NCBI RefSeq assembly: GCF_021018805.1
Contig: NC_086256.1
Location: forward strand, 9,490,032 to 9,554,031
DNA from: Prinia subflava
Taxonomy: Eukaryota; Chordata; Aves; Passeriformes; Cisticolidae
Reading direction: 5' to 3'
DNA length: 64,000 nucleotides
Made by a program: the position numbers and the translations under genes. Shown piece by piece: positions 46,281 through 62,200 of this stretch. Every line of letters begins with the position of its first letter. The stretch's first letter is position 1. The notes under the pieces were generated by a model that searched no databases, was not told where the DNA came from, and saw only the letters and a program-made list of their open reading frames with translations.

Positions 46281-46606
46281 ACCGGGGTCAGCTCCTGCCG
46301 GATAGTGAATTGGGCGTAACAGTCACATCTCGGCAAAGGGGGCCCGGAGCTGGAGAGCGGAGCGCCCGCTTCCCGAAAGTGATGAAGAAGCGCTGGGGCG
46401 TGCCCGGGGCACGGGCGGAGCGGCGCCTGCCGGGCGAGGAGGCGGCAGCCGGGAAGCGAGTGCTGCCCGAGGCGGGGCGGCCCCGGAGGGAGGCGGGCAC
46501 GGCGGCCCCGCCGGAGGCGTCGCGGACCGGCGGGCACTCCGGGTCGGGCACGGTCGGGACAGCCCGGGGCGCAGCGCAGCGGCGCGGAGCCGGTGCCCGG
46601 AGCGCG
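46281..46606 (+). promoter_or_regulatory. GC-rich promoter region of HECTD3 copy B
   Basis: A CpG-dense stretch upstream of the copy B start with a GC box (GAGGCGGGGCGG near 46469). It shares no visible similarity with the copy A promoter except the last 26 bp (46581-46606), and it has no GCCATCTTG motif. The frame of copy B is open through it back to an ATG at 46310. Confidence 0.55.
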
Positions 46607-46943
46607 ATGCGGGCGGGCGGGGAGGCTCCGCACCAGGTGCTGGGCCGGCTGCGGTTCCTGCTGCAGTGCAGCGAGTGCTTCCGCCGCGCCCAGGCGCTGC
46701 CCGCCGCGCTCTGCTACGTGCCGCGGGAGGTGCAGTACAAGATCTGCAAGGACCCCTCGGCCGCCGCGGCCGGCGCCGCCCGCAGCCTGCTCAGCGTGTG
46801 GGACAGCCCGGGGCCGGCGCGGGGCGGCAAGCGGGCGGCGCGGGCCACGATCGAGGTGCGGAAGGGCGGCTGCCTGCGCGCCACCGGCGAGGAGTACTGC
46901 AACGGCGCCGGGCTCTGGGTCAAGCTCAGCAAGGTAACGCGGG
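46581..46943 (+). repeat. 363-bp block identical to 31823-32185 (exon 1 of copy B)
   Basis: The partner of the block in copy A. Flanking sequences differ at once on both sides, so the identity is confined to exon 1 and its immediate borders. Confidence 0.95.
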
Positions 46944-49900
46944 ACCGGCACCGGGAACCACCCGGGCATGCCGCGTCCCGACGGCGGTGACAGGACGGGA
47001 TGTGCCTTCAGGAACAGCTGGAGGAGTACACGGGCACCCATGGCCTGGCGGAAGGCTGGGTGCTGGCGCAGAGGTTCGGAGAGGGAGGAGATAAATTAGT
47101 CCCGGTTGACTCCGTGCAGAGGATCCAGTGTCAGCACCAAACGCTGGGGGTTGATTACAGACCTGCTGTCAGGTATGGCCCCGACCCGCTGCGCCCCCGG
47201 CAGGAACTGGGCTCTGGGCGCTGGAGACGCGAGTGAGCGGTCCCCACAGAGGACATGCGACCCAACCATCCCAAATCCCCTGGGCACGCCCAGCACAGCC
47301 CACCCACTCCCTGCAGCGCAGGTGGGACACGTCCCCGCAGAGCACCGGTGGGCAGGTGGGTGCTCCCTCGTAGACTAATCCTGTTTGCTTGCCTGCACAG
47401 AATAAAGATGATGCCAGGGGTGTTCTGAGTCATTTGGATTTGGGCTGAGCGATGTCACAGAGGTAGTGCAGTGATCAGAGAGCTCAAATTTTGTTTTCAT
47501 GATGGAAGGTCACGTGCAGGGCGGGATTCCCCTGCTCTGTCCCAGCCTGTACCCGCATGCAGGGACACTCATCCTTCCCACAGCTGTTCCTGCGTGTCGC
47601 CCCCAGTGCTCCACCACTGCTGTCGCCCCCAGTGCTCCACCACTGCTGACTACACTTTAGGCCAAGGCAGTAATGGACGCACTGAACACTGACACATCTT
47701 TTCCATTGTGTGACTCCTCTGCCCCTGCTGCTCCAGCTGGGAACAAGTGGTGGACTTGACGTACTCCATGCGCCTTGGAGAGATGCCCAGGCTCATAGAG
47801 CAGGATGAGGCCGCGGTGCAGAAGTTTAGGTATGAATGCATCTCCTAAAACAGGGCTGCAGCATCCTGAGGGGCTGCTGGCCAGGGCCAGGACATGCCTG
47901 CAGGGCCAGGGCTGGCTTCAGGGTCTGCAGAGGGGAGGATGTGTGCCATGAGATGCCTTTTACATTGGTACCTCGGCACTGCTCAAGTGAAGATGGCCTT
48001 TGCTCCACAGATCATTGGAGTGACAGTGTAGTGCTATTCCCACTGGGCTGGAGTGGCCATAAATACCTGGTGTGCTGGTGATGAGATACAGCTGTGCCAT
48101 CTGTCTGCTGCAGGGACATTGGCACCGTGCCAATTTGGTGGTCATGAGACACTGCAGCCAGTCACAGCTGGGTCTCCTGCACACTGCTGGTGGGCAGGTT
48201 TGGGGCGCAGCCTGGTCTTCTCATCCTGTTAACACAGAGACTCCCTGCAGGTCTGTGCCCCCAGGCTGGACATATGAGCACGACATGGAGCTGGGGCGCT
48301 TCCTGTACGATCATAGTGAGAAAAAGCTGCAGAGTGTGGACTGCACCAAAGAACACATCAACAGCATCGAGGTCTCCTCACACATGGTGCGTAGTGGGGC
48401 TACTCTGCAGCCTAAAATCAGCATAAGACACATGCGCATCACCAGAGATGTGAGCCACCACCAGCTGTGGCTGTCCCCTTGGCAAGGGGCAGGGGGTGGT
48501 GGGGAGGTTTCGCTGCTCTAGCAAAGCTGTTGGGTATTGGGAACCCCGTTGTGTTTCTGGGGCACTAGGGTTCCACAGCCATGCCCAGTTTGCTACGTCA
48601 GGGAGCCACCATCCACTCACAGCCTAACAAACCAAGGGGCTGGCCTGTTCCTTTGAACCCACAAGACCCATCTCAGAGGAGGCCATGGCATTTCCAAGGA
48701 TGCTTATCTCCCTTCTGTGCTTGCTGCGCTCTTGCAGGAGGATTGTGTTGCAGCCCATCTGACGGACAACCTGACGTACACCTTCTGGGAGAGCAGCGGG
48801 CCCCCGGGGCAGCACTGGGTGCGGCTCAACATGAAGAAAGGCGCCATTGTCAAGTGAGACCTCGGGGTGTCCCCTCCATGCCAACAGCTGTGCCAGGGAA
48901 GGGCAGGGTGTGGGGCAGAGCACCATGTTCCTCTTCAACCCAGATTTCCCCCAGCTGCAGCTGGGGGTGTGGGGTTAAGGTGAGGGTTAGCTGCTACCAA
49001 AGGCACCCCAGGAAGACACAGCTTTGCCCCAGGCCTAGGAGAAGTGTGGGGGCATCTCTGGGCCCAGGCAGTTCATGAGAGGAGGACAATGCTGTTTCTT
49101 GCTCTTCTCACCCTCAGGAGATTGTGGCTGATACTGGATGGGCAATCCAACTCCTATGTACCCAGGCGAGTGGCTGTGTATGGGGGAACACCAAGCAGGC
49201 TGCAGCACCTGAGAACAGTCCTAATTAACGAGTAAGTAATGAGTGAGGAGCAGTCTGTGCCCAGCTTGTGCAAACTCCTGAGCTGTCTTTGCATCCTGAG
49301 CAGATGTTAAGGATGGGGCTGGGGTTAGTTCTGAGTGACTTGCCAAGGGTTGGGAAGTGAGTGACTCTCCAAGGGTTGGAACTCCCTGGGTGCAGGCTAC
49401 ATCTGCTCCCACAATGTGGTGGTCCCTTGCTTCCATGTGCCAGTCAAGTGCCTAAATCGCCTCTCCTGCTCCTCACCCATGCTGCAGCAGCTGGTCTGCA
49501 GCATGCTTCCTGCTGCTTGGTGACTTTGGTGGTCTTTCTGCCTCTTCCTCCTTTCTTCTGGGAACACACACCACTGCTGTCACATTGCTGAGCATCTCTG
49601 CCATACCGTAGCCGAGAAGTCCTGGGGTGCTTCACCTCTCCATCTCCACTCCGGCCCTGAGCACCCTTCTCAAGGCAGCTAGGGCTTACACAGGAGTGCA
49701 AAGGTCTCCTTCACCTTCCCCCAAGATGTGCCTGTTTGAGGTTTTCTGGCTGAGCAGTGAAATCTGTCTCTGAAGAAGCACCCATGAGACTGCAGAGGTG
49801 TCCTTTGCAGTAGCAGGAGCCAGCTCCTCACTGCATCTGAATACTTGCAGAGCTTTTTCCCCATGGGCTCACAGGAATTGGATGGGACCTTGACAAAGAT

Positions 49901-52900
49901 GTTGAGAATACACTTAGTATAATTGCTCATTTACACAAATCCCTGTTTCTTTCAAAACCACACCACCCTTGCATGACCAACTCCACTTGAAGGATGGTTC
50001 TGTCCTTGTGAGATGTCCTGGGACCCCCCCAAGAACAGTGACATGCTCTCAGCCATCTTGTCTTTCTGTGCTGCTTTGAATTTGTGCTCTTTTCTGGCTT
50101 TTTGGATGCAGCTTCCACCTTCTCCAGAATGTCTCTGTGCCTCTGACAGCCTCTTCTCTCTGCTTGGGCACCTCCTGCCACAGCCCTGGTGAGGTTGGGG
50201 AGCTTTTGCATGGGTAGAAGCACATCCTTGGCTGGGGAGCCAGAGTGGCCTGTGCCTCACTGGCCACCTCACTGTTGTCTGTGCCTCATTGCTCTGCCAT
50301 CTCCCTCTGTGCTGTGTGCAGGAACAGCTACCAGAATGTCTGCATCCTCCGTGACATGAAAACCCACATGCCGGTGCTGGAGATTCGCTTCCTGGAGTGC
50401 CGGGGTGAGCCTGTGCACCCAGACTGCAGCTGCCAGCCCAGCCTGGCCCTAAACCTGCAGCTAGTCCTGGGACTTGTGGCTCTTCCTGCCATGCAGCCTG
50501 CTTTTTGGGATCCACTGGTGGGAAGGTTGAGGAATGAACTTCATATGAGATGCTGCAGCATCCAAACTGTGCTGGCCGCAGCACACGCAGAATCACTGTT
50601 CTTTCTTGGCAGACCAAGGGTACAATGTCCGTCTGCAGGGGATTAAGATCATGTCCTTCTGGGAGTGGGACCTGATCCTGAATGCTGACATGTTCCAGCC
50701 AGCCCGGCTGGTTCGCTACCCTCTCCTGGAAGGGGTGAATGCTGATGTGCTGTACCGGCGAGGTGTGCTCATTCAGAGGTACGGCAGAGGGATGCTACAA
50801 TTCCTACAGTGATCTCAGTCCCAAAAAGCATCATGCCCTGACCTGCAGGCCAGCCGCAGGCTGGGGTCAGCGCTGACCCCACAGAGACCCTCTGCAGTGA
50901 TTCAGCTGCAGTGCAGCAGCGTGGGCTGGGCTGCCCTTGTTTGCAGCATTTTCTTGGGGGAAAAGAAATGAAGTGCTTGGCCAGAGGGTGCTGGGTGGGT
51001 GCTCCCCTTGTGTCTGGTGTCCCTCCATGGCCTGGAGGGGACCCATGTGCGCGGAGCACAGTGCCCAGGGGTTGTGGTGAAATGCTGCTCTCCTGCAGCC
51101 TCACACTGCTTCTCTTCTGTCTCCAGGTTTGTCCAGCTCCTGGAGAGTGTCCTGTGTTACCTGATCCCTCTCTCCGAGGACAGCATCGGCACCTTCAATG
51201 CACTCAGAGTGAGTGTGTGCCAGGCTTTCCTGGGATGGTGCCAGTAGGGGCATCTCCTCATGAGTTCAGGTTTTTTAGGGGCTGTAGTGTTTCCTTCTTG
51301 ATCCAGTGGGGACAGACCAGCCCAGGGCTGAGAGCTGCCATGTTTGGCATTGCCTGAGGGATGGAGGAGCATCTCCTTCAACACCAGGGCTGGGAAGAGG
51401 AAGACAGCAGGTGGTAGCAGGATCTGACCTCTAACCATCCCTGCTTGTCCCTTGTTAGAGCATGAAGCCATTCCTGCTGCTGTCCAAGCAAAGTGAAGCC
51501 CTCATTGCCCACTGTCTGCAGTCCTCAGAGAGCTCTGCTCCTCACACCCTGCCAAAGCTCTACATCAACCGGCTCCTGGCCCGGGAGCACAGAGTCAACC
51601 CTGCCCTGGACCCCACCTGTAGGAACGCTGTTTTCACCCAGGTATGGCAACACCATGCCTGTGCCAGGTACCTGTCACTTCAGTAGGTGTCTTGCACCCA
51701 TCTCATCCCCTTTCTGCACTACTACTCTCCAGCTGTATGAAGGCCTCAGATCTTCCAAGAACAATCAGCCCCTGGACTACAGGTAGGTCTTCAGTGTCAT
51801 ATTATGGGGTGTCACTTCCCCAGAGCAGGGTGCAGGGGATTCCAGGTGCTGCTGGTATGCTCGGAGGAGGGATGTGCATGGGACTGTTGCTTCCCCACAG
51901 GTGGCCCTTGACCTACAGCCAATGGTGGGAGTGCGATTTCATCACTGAGGGCATCATAGACAATGGTGAGAGCTCTCCCCTGGTATCTCCTGTGTTGGGA
52001 TGCAGCTCAGTGGGTGTCCGTGCTGTACTAGCTGCTCTGGGAGAGGCAGCTCTGCTCTACAAACACGAGATCGTCCCTGTATCTCCCTGACCCCACCAGT
52101 GCTGCTGCTGCCCCAGAGAGGGGAGCAGCTTGGCCAGATCCTGTGGCTCAGTATCTGGCCCTGGTGTGTCAGGTACTAACCATCCTCTGCCCCCCCGGCA
52201 GGTGGTGGCTTTCGGGACAGCCTGTCAGATGTGTCAGAGGAACTGTGTCCCAGCTCCAGTGATGTCCCGGTGCCCCTGCCATTCTTTGTGCGCACATCCA
52301 ATCAGGTTTGGCATCCCACTGTCTGCCTGTCCAGGCCAGGGGAGTCAGTCAGCAGAGCCTGGGGTGTTAGCCCTATCCTAATGTTTGCAGGGCTGTTGGC
52401 TGGGGGAGCCGTGCTTGCACCTGGGTGATAGAGATCTCCTGGAGGAGTGTAAAGGGCTGGAGAGGCAGGTGGAGGGGTGATTGTGGGGGAGGCTGCAGGA
52501 CAGACCATGCTGGGCTTGTCAAATATCTGTGTGTCCTAAGCATCTCTCCCACAGGCTAACAGCAGCAGTGACACCAGGGACATGTATGTCCCCAACCCCT
52601 CCTGCAAGGACTTCCCCAAGTATGAGTGGATCGGGCAGCTGATGGGAGCAGCCTTGAGGAGCAAGGAGTTTCTGGTGAGCACAGCAGAGCCTTCCTTGCC
52701 AGTGAGGGGACTTGGCAGGGGCCACCCTGTCTTGGGCAGAGAGGCTGCCCACGGGTGAAGAAGAGGCAGGTCAAGAATGCTCGTGTCCACTCCTTTTGGC
52801 AGATCCTGTCTTTGCCAGCGCTGGTGTGGAAGCAGCTGGCAGGGGAGGAGATCAGCTGGAGCAAGGACTTTGCCACTGTGGACTCAGAGCTGGTGAGCAG

Positions 52901-54794
52901 GGCTGGATGCTGGCAGGGCAGTGCTGTGCTCTCCCATGGCTGTTCTGGCACCACTGTGGTGGTTATTGCTCATTTGGATTGCAGGTGAAGCTGCTGGAGG
53001 TGCTGGAGAGGGTGGACAAAGAAGGCTTTGAGTTCATGTTTGGCAGAGAGTTGACCTACACGACAGTGCTGAGTGACCAGCGTGTGGTGGAGCTGATCCC
53101 CAACGGCAGCAACACGGCTGTGCGCTACGAGGACCGCAAGGAGTTCATCCGCCTGGTGCAAAAGGCTCGGCTGGAGGAGAGCAAGGAGCAGGTGACACTG
53201 TCCCCCAGGGTTGCAAGGGGACCCTGCTCCTGTGGCAAGACATCCTGGTACTTGTGGGATTGGTGGTTGCCAAAATGTGTCCCCCAGCTCCAGCTGGGTG
53301 GTTCCTTTGTGCATCCCATGCCCAGGATGTCCTGGGGATCTCTTTTGGGGTCCTGTGGTCGCTGTCCCCAGAGCCCTAGGTAGCCACCCAGGGCTTAGAC
53401 CCCCTTTGGTTACATGGAGCCTGTCCTGTGTCCCCACAGATTGCAGCCATACGTGCCGGGCTGCTCCGTGTGGTGCCTCAGCCTGTGCTGGACCTGCTCA
53501 CCTGGCAGCAGATAGAGAAGAGGGTCTGCGGGGACCCGGAGATCACAGTGACTGAACTACAGAAGTTCAGTAAGTCACAGGGCCAGCCCAGAGCTGCTCC
53601 TTGCCCTCCACAAAGGCAGGGGATCCCCTTGATAATGCCTGTCCTGCCCATGAATCCTGGTCCATGGGGTGCCTGAGAGCCTGGGGGAGGATAAGCTAGA
53701 TGATCCCTGGGTGCTTCAGGTTTAGCAGCAAACCCCACTGGACCCCACTCTGGTCCATCTAGTCCTTAGCTGCTATGGGCAGAGGCAAGTGGCCACTCTG
53801 CAAACTGGGACCTCTATTTCTCCACCCTCCATGACACAAGGTGCTGGTCCCACTCAGGGGTGCCAGGAGCTCTCACGGGCTCACTGAGGAGCAGCGGGTC
53901 TCCTCCTTTCTCTTGCTTTGCTAGGAGTTTCTAATTAAGCCATTGCACATTCTTTGTCGCAGTCAAGTTTGATGACTTCCCCTCTGGTGATACTCGTATC
54001 AAGTATTTCTTGGAGGCACTCAACAACTTCACCAGCGGTGAGTGACCCCAAGCCTTTCCCTGCTCTTCACATGCAGTAGGGTTTGGGGTACCCATTGCCC
54101 TGTGCCCCAGGGGTGCTCACCAGGTGCTTCCCTGGGAACTGGCTGGGGTCATCCCTCCTGGCCCTTCCTGGGATTCTGAGAGCATCCCTTAGCTTTGTCC
54201 CATGTTCCTGGGGTGATTCTGCAAGGCAGAGCTTCCTGTGACAGCAGTGACTGGGACAGTCCTGTCCCTGAGAACTGAGCTCTGTCCTTCCCCTCAGAGG
54301 ATCTCAGCCGTTTCCTCAAGTTTGTCACCGGCCGGAGCCGCCTCCCGGTTGAGATCCATGTCTACCCAGAAAGGTCGAAGTGAGTCCAGCCTGCCTGTGT
54401 TGAGGTCCCTGTGCCATGCTGGGGTCCCCACATGATGTGAGGTCCCTGCTGACTCTCCTTTCTCCCAAGCTTGGATGCGTTCGACTTGATGCCACAGGCC
54501 TGCACTTGCTCCTGCACCTTCTTCTTGCCCAACTATTCCTCGTGAGTTGAGCTGGGGATAGGGATGCTCCCTACTCCTTTGGGCTGCTATGGGGGTTCCC
54601 ATCAAGGCTCCCCAAGCCTTCCCCTGGGGAATGTCCGGGCAGGTGTGGGGAGGGAAGCCTGAGGTTTTCTGTGTCCATCATGGCTGTGACCTAGCGTTCC
54701 CCCTGCCAGGGCCAAGGTCTGCGAGGAGCTGCTGCGCTACGCCGTGTACAATTGCATGTCCATCGACACTGACAAGAACCCCTGGGATGAATGA
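46607..54794 (+). CDS. HECTD3-like E3 ubiquitin ligase, diverged tandem paralogue (copy B)
   Basis: Twenty-one exons: 46607-46933, 47012-47172, 47737-47829, 48251-48386, 48738-48853, 49118-49231, 50322-50404, 50613-50778, 51127-51208, 51459-51641, 51733-51782, 51901-51965, 52202-52305, 52555-52674, 52803-52892, 52985-53191, 53440-53569, 53963-54037, 54298-54379, 54470-54541, 54710-54794. Total 2541 nt, 846 aa. Every exon has the same length and phase as copy A except exon 11, one codon shorter. No stop or frameshift is seen, so this is an intact segmental duplicate, not a retrocopy. The HECT catalytic Cys is kept (C808, codon 54507-54509) in the altered loop [11 protein letters not shown]. 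Identity by exon, hand-counted: exon 1 109/109, exon 2 30/53, exon 5 24/38, exon 6 15/37, exon 13 30/34, end of exon 16 46/47, exon 21 20/27. It is expected to be an active ubiquitin ligase with altered substrate binding; that is inference. Confidence 0.93.
47595..47646. repeat. 26-bp tandem duplication in intron 2 of copy B
   Basis: The unit TGTCGCCCCCAGTGCTCCAC plus CACTGC occurs twice without a mismatch, at 47595-47620 and 47621-47646. Confidence 0.9.
49232..50321 (+). other. Intron 6 of HECTD3 copy B
   Basis: At 1.1 kb this is one of the longer introns of the gene. It holds a direct repeat CCAAGGGTTGG (49344, 49371) and, on the minus strand, open frames of up to 98 codons with a lysine-rich stretch (about 49927-50223). 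I recognise neither a gene nor a repeat family. Confidence 0.5.
53052..53204 (+). repeat. 153-bp block nearly identical to 39526-39678 (exon 16 of copy B)
   Basis: The partner of the exon 16 block in copy A: 151 of 153 bases match, including 13 intronic bases after the donor site. Confidence 0.93.
54507..54509 (+). other. Catalytic cysteine codon of HECTD3 copy B
   Basis: TGC aligned with the active-site Cys of copy A (T-C-S context kept). Two further Cys codons sit at -2 and +2, so the loop reads C-T-C-S-C. Confidence 0.85.
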
Positions 54795-54841
54795 GACCCC
54801 TATGTCCCCCATGCCATGGAAGCCTCAGGGATACTGGATTC

Positions 54842-54847
54842 AATAAA
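54842..54847 (+). terminator. Polyadenylation signal AATAAA of HECTD3 copy B
   Basis: AATAAA only 47 bp after the stop codon, followed by GT-rich sequence (CTTGTGTCTGTGC). It implies a very short 3' UTR. Confidence 0.75.
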
Positions 54848-55139
54848 ACTGCAGGTCCAGATCCTGCTGTCCTTCTCCAGGTCCTACTTGTGTCTGTGCT
54901 TCTCTAGGGCTGGGACTGCAGCGTGAGGCCACTGCTGCGACTTGAAGGGTCAGCATGGCACCGGCTGCTGGGTGCTTTGCACTGGGTCGTGTGGGGTGGA
55001 GAGCGTGGCATGCGGGGGGGCTGTGAGTCCTGTCCCTTCTCTGGACATGGTGTGGGAGCACAGCTGCAAACTGACCCCCCAGTGCCCCCAGTACACCCCA
55101 CACAGAGCCCCCACTGTCCCCCCCTTACCCCCTCAGTCC

Positions 55140-59200
<4,061 letters not shown>

Positions 59201-62200
59201 GTATTATTGTGTTTTACTGACTTGACTGGAAGTTGTTTATAATTTTTTGTTGTGTTGTGAGGAGTGTACTGTGTAATGATACTGTGTAATGATACTGTGC
59301 ACAACTGAATTTCTTGATCTTCCAAAGAGCTGAATTTTGTGTCACCTCACGGGCAAACTCACATAAAGACTCAGAATGACTGGAATTGAGAGCTAGGAAG
59401 GCTGGAGCCTGTTCAGGCCGGGCTCTGGCTGCTTCTTGGTTAGTGTTAGCTTTCTCTGCAGGTAATTAAAACGTTGTACTTGTTTCTACAATTTTTTGAT
59501 ACAATGTGTGATAGTTGGTGTCTACCTAGTGCTGGGAGAAGTGGCTCTGCACAAACGTTCTTTGCTATCTTAGGCAATGCAGTGGTGCTCAAGAGAGTTT
59601 GTGTTCACTGTTGGCCCTGACACAGGCGGGCCTGCACTGTTGGGTCAGTGACTTGTGCTGGGCTTCCCTTTTCTGATTTTTCTCTGCTTTTGCTCACTTG
59701 GTCTTACAGTAAGCTTTTCAGTAAACAGTGCCCAGTTGTGATAAAGGGCTGCTGTTCAAATAAAACCAAGTTTATAGAATTTTCATTTCCAGCTGCATAA
59801 TTAAAACACTCCCATGTAAGGCAGAAATGCTGCTCGGAGCTCTTACTGTGATCTGGGACAGAAATTTGTTCTTATTGTTGTCATAGACTTAATCATAGGA
59901 TTTGTTCTCTGTCTGTTTAGGCCATCTTAGCCAAATTGCCTGTTTAAATAAATGTTGCAACAGAACATCAATGAGGGCTTAAGTCCTGAGGTTTCTTTTT
60001 GAAGCTCTTTTTGAAGCTAATAAAGTGCAGTATTACAGGCTATATACTCCCAAGAGAAAGACTTCAGTTGAGACAAGGTGGAATTTCAAGGCAAATAGGG
60101 ATGGCACAAGGAGACAGATCTGGCAAAGGAATTGATGCAAAGTAGACTATTTAGAGGGTGAAGAGAATACACAACAAAGAAAATAAAAATTAACAAAATC
60201 AGTTTAACTGAACTGAATGTTTTGTCATGTGGACAATCACATTTTGTCATAACTCAGTTTGGCAGTATTTGTTAAATACATGCATGCAATAAGGAAGTAT
60301 CTGCAAATTGGGACCCTGACCTTGCAGTTTTATTGCCTGATGAGTCCATGTGTTGGGGTGTGCCTCTTTTTGGTAATCTAGGCAGGTCCTGGGAGGACCT
60401 TAGGGGTCCTGGGAGTCAACAAGCAGAGTGTCTGTGAGTTAGAAAATAGTGTCTTCACAGGCGGCAGTGTTGATCTTCTGTTTAATTTTCAGAAAAAGGC
60501 TTACAGAAGATGTGAGGTAGTCCTTAAAACCACACAAGTTTTCAAACGTCAGATGCTGCATATGAATGGCAGCAGCTGCTTCTGCCTTTTTATTCCATGT
60601 CTGCTTGTCTAGGCACAGAGGACAAAGTGGTCTCTTATTTGAAAGAAGCATGTACTAAGTTCTTGAGCAGATTGCTGCACTGTGTATTTTGGAGTCATTC
60701 CTCTAGTAAATGCATACCACTGGTGCACCTCTTACAGGCTATGCCCTCTCCTGTGTGATATAGGTGAGAGAACTCCACAGTAGAGGTAGCTGAAAAGCTG
60801 CTGTATGTTGGCTGTGTTTGCAGTGCAGCGGGAGAGTGATCTCGTTGAAGAATGAGTTTCCCTGGTGAAAACAACTGCTTCTTGTGGCCATGGTTTGCTG
60901 GCAGGCTTTTTGCAACCCATGCCAAAAGTCTGATGAGAAGTTTAAACTGGTTGCTGAAACTTAGTTGTCACAAATTGAGTTAATTGCCCACAGACAGAAG
61001 AGCAAGTATGCTCAGTGAAAGCGAGGTAACATGGCACAGTATAGACAACTTGCCTGTGTGCAGTGCAAGTGACAGGGAGTAAAGCCAAGATTATAAATGC
61101 ACAGTAAGAAATATGTCTAAGGGTAGAAGAACTGCTGATCACAAATTCTGAGATGTGCATAAGGCACTCTAAAGCATAACATTTCATGACTTGCTGCCTT
61201 GTCTAGCTTTGACTGAAGGAGTCTCACTGCTGCCTGCTGTGCCTGTGGTTTTGGGCCTTTTTGTTGTGTTACATATTTGGTAATGAAGCTTGATGCTTTA
61301 AAGATGAGATGTCAAGATTAGACTTACAGAATTGCATTCAGTAGTAGCATGAGAGCAGGTACATGCAAAACCTGTAAGGGCTAAGGAAACATAGTTTCCA
61401 TTGTTTTTTGGTCTTTATGCTGCTGGTGTTTTTGGCTGCAGGTAAGACTGGCTGTTCATTTACAGTAACAAGCATGTGACTCTGCCAGTCTTACTTTCTG
61501 CACATTGTTCAGAAGTTCATGAGAGCAGAGGAAAGCCATTAAAGTTTTTGTTTGCTGTTTGCCCACTGTGTACCCACAATAATGTTTTTGACAACTTTGT
61601 TTCAGAAGTTGATATACTAGATGCAGGTTCTTCACTCTATTGGAAGTCTTCCTGTTATTTTTGGCTGTCTCAGCCTACACTTGATTGACAAGGTAGCAGC
61701 TTCATTAGGGTTTTTATGTTCATTACAAGTCTGAATGTATCCTTTTCTTGGATCCTTCATGCAATAAAAATATTATGCTAAACTTGATTCCTAAAGGCAC
61801 CTGCTTGAAAAGTAGTGAACACCAGAAAACTCAGTCCTGTACGTTTCACTTTGTGGATTCCTAGGCTTGGGTGTCAGTCTGGTCTCTTCTTTACCAGTAG
61901 TTCTCTAACTGACTTGTGTAGTGTACTGTTTTGTTTGGTTTTATTAAATATTCAGTTCTGGGTTCTGAATAGCAAACACCATTAATCAGTTTGTTCTCAC
62001 AACTTTACAAATGAAAACTGAGGCATAATGAGGTGATTTACCTGGGATCATTAAAGAGATTTGTTCCAGTACTGGAAAGTGCACTTCTGTCTCAAATCTC
62101 TTACAGTTTCATGCAGAAGATCACCTTATGATACTACAAATTCTGTGTAATTTTACATACTCTTGTTTCCCCATCTTCAGAAAGCCAGCAGGACAAGACA

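Noticed and set aside
45956..47041. A 361-codon open frame on the minus strand across the copy B promoter and exon 1 (and a 240-codon one at 31519-32241)
   Set aside because: Both lie antisense to the GC-rich HECTD3 exon 1, where stop codons are rare on every frame. The shared part exists only because exon 1 is identical. There is no family similarity.
49927..50223. A 98-codon minus-strand open frame with a lysine-rich stretch in intron 6 of copy B
   Set aside because: No recognisable domain, and it lies in an intron of an intact gene. It may be part of an unrecognised repeat, but nothing shows this.
46607..54794. Copy B as a processed pseudogene
   Set aside because: All 20 introns are present with the same phases as copy A, and the frame is intact throughout.
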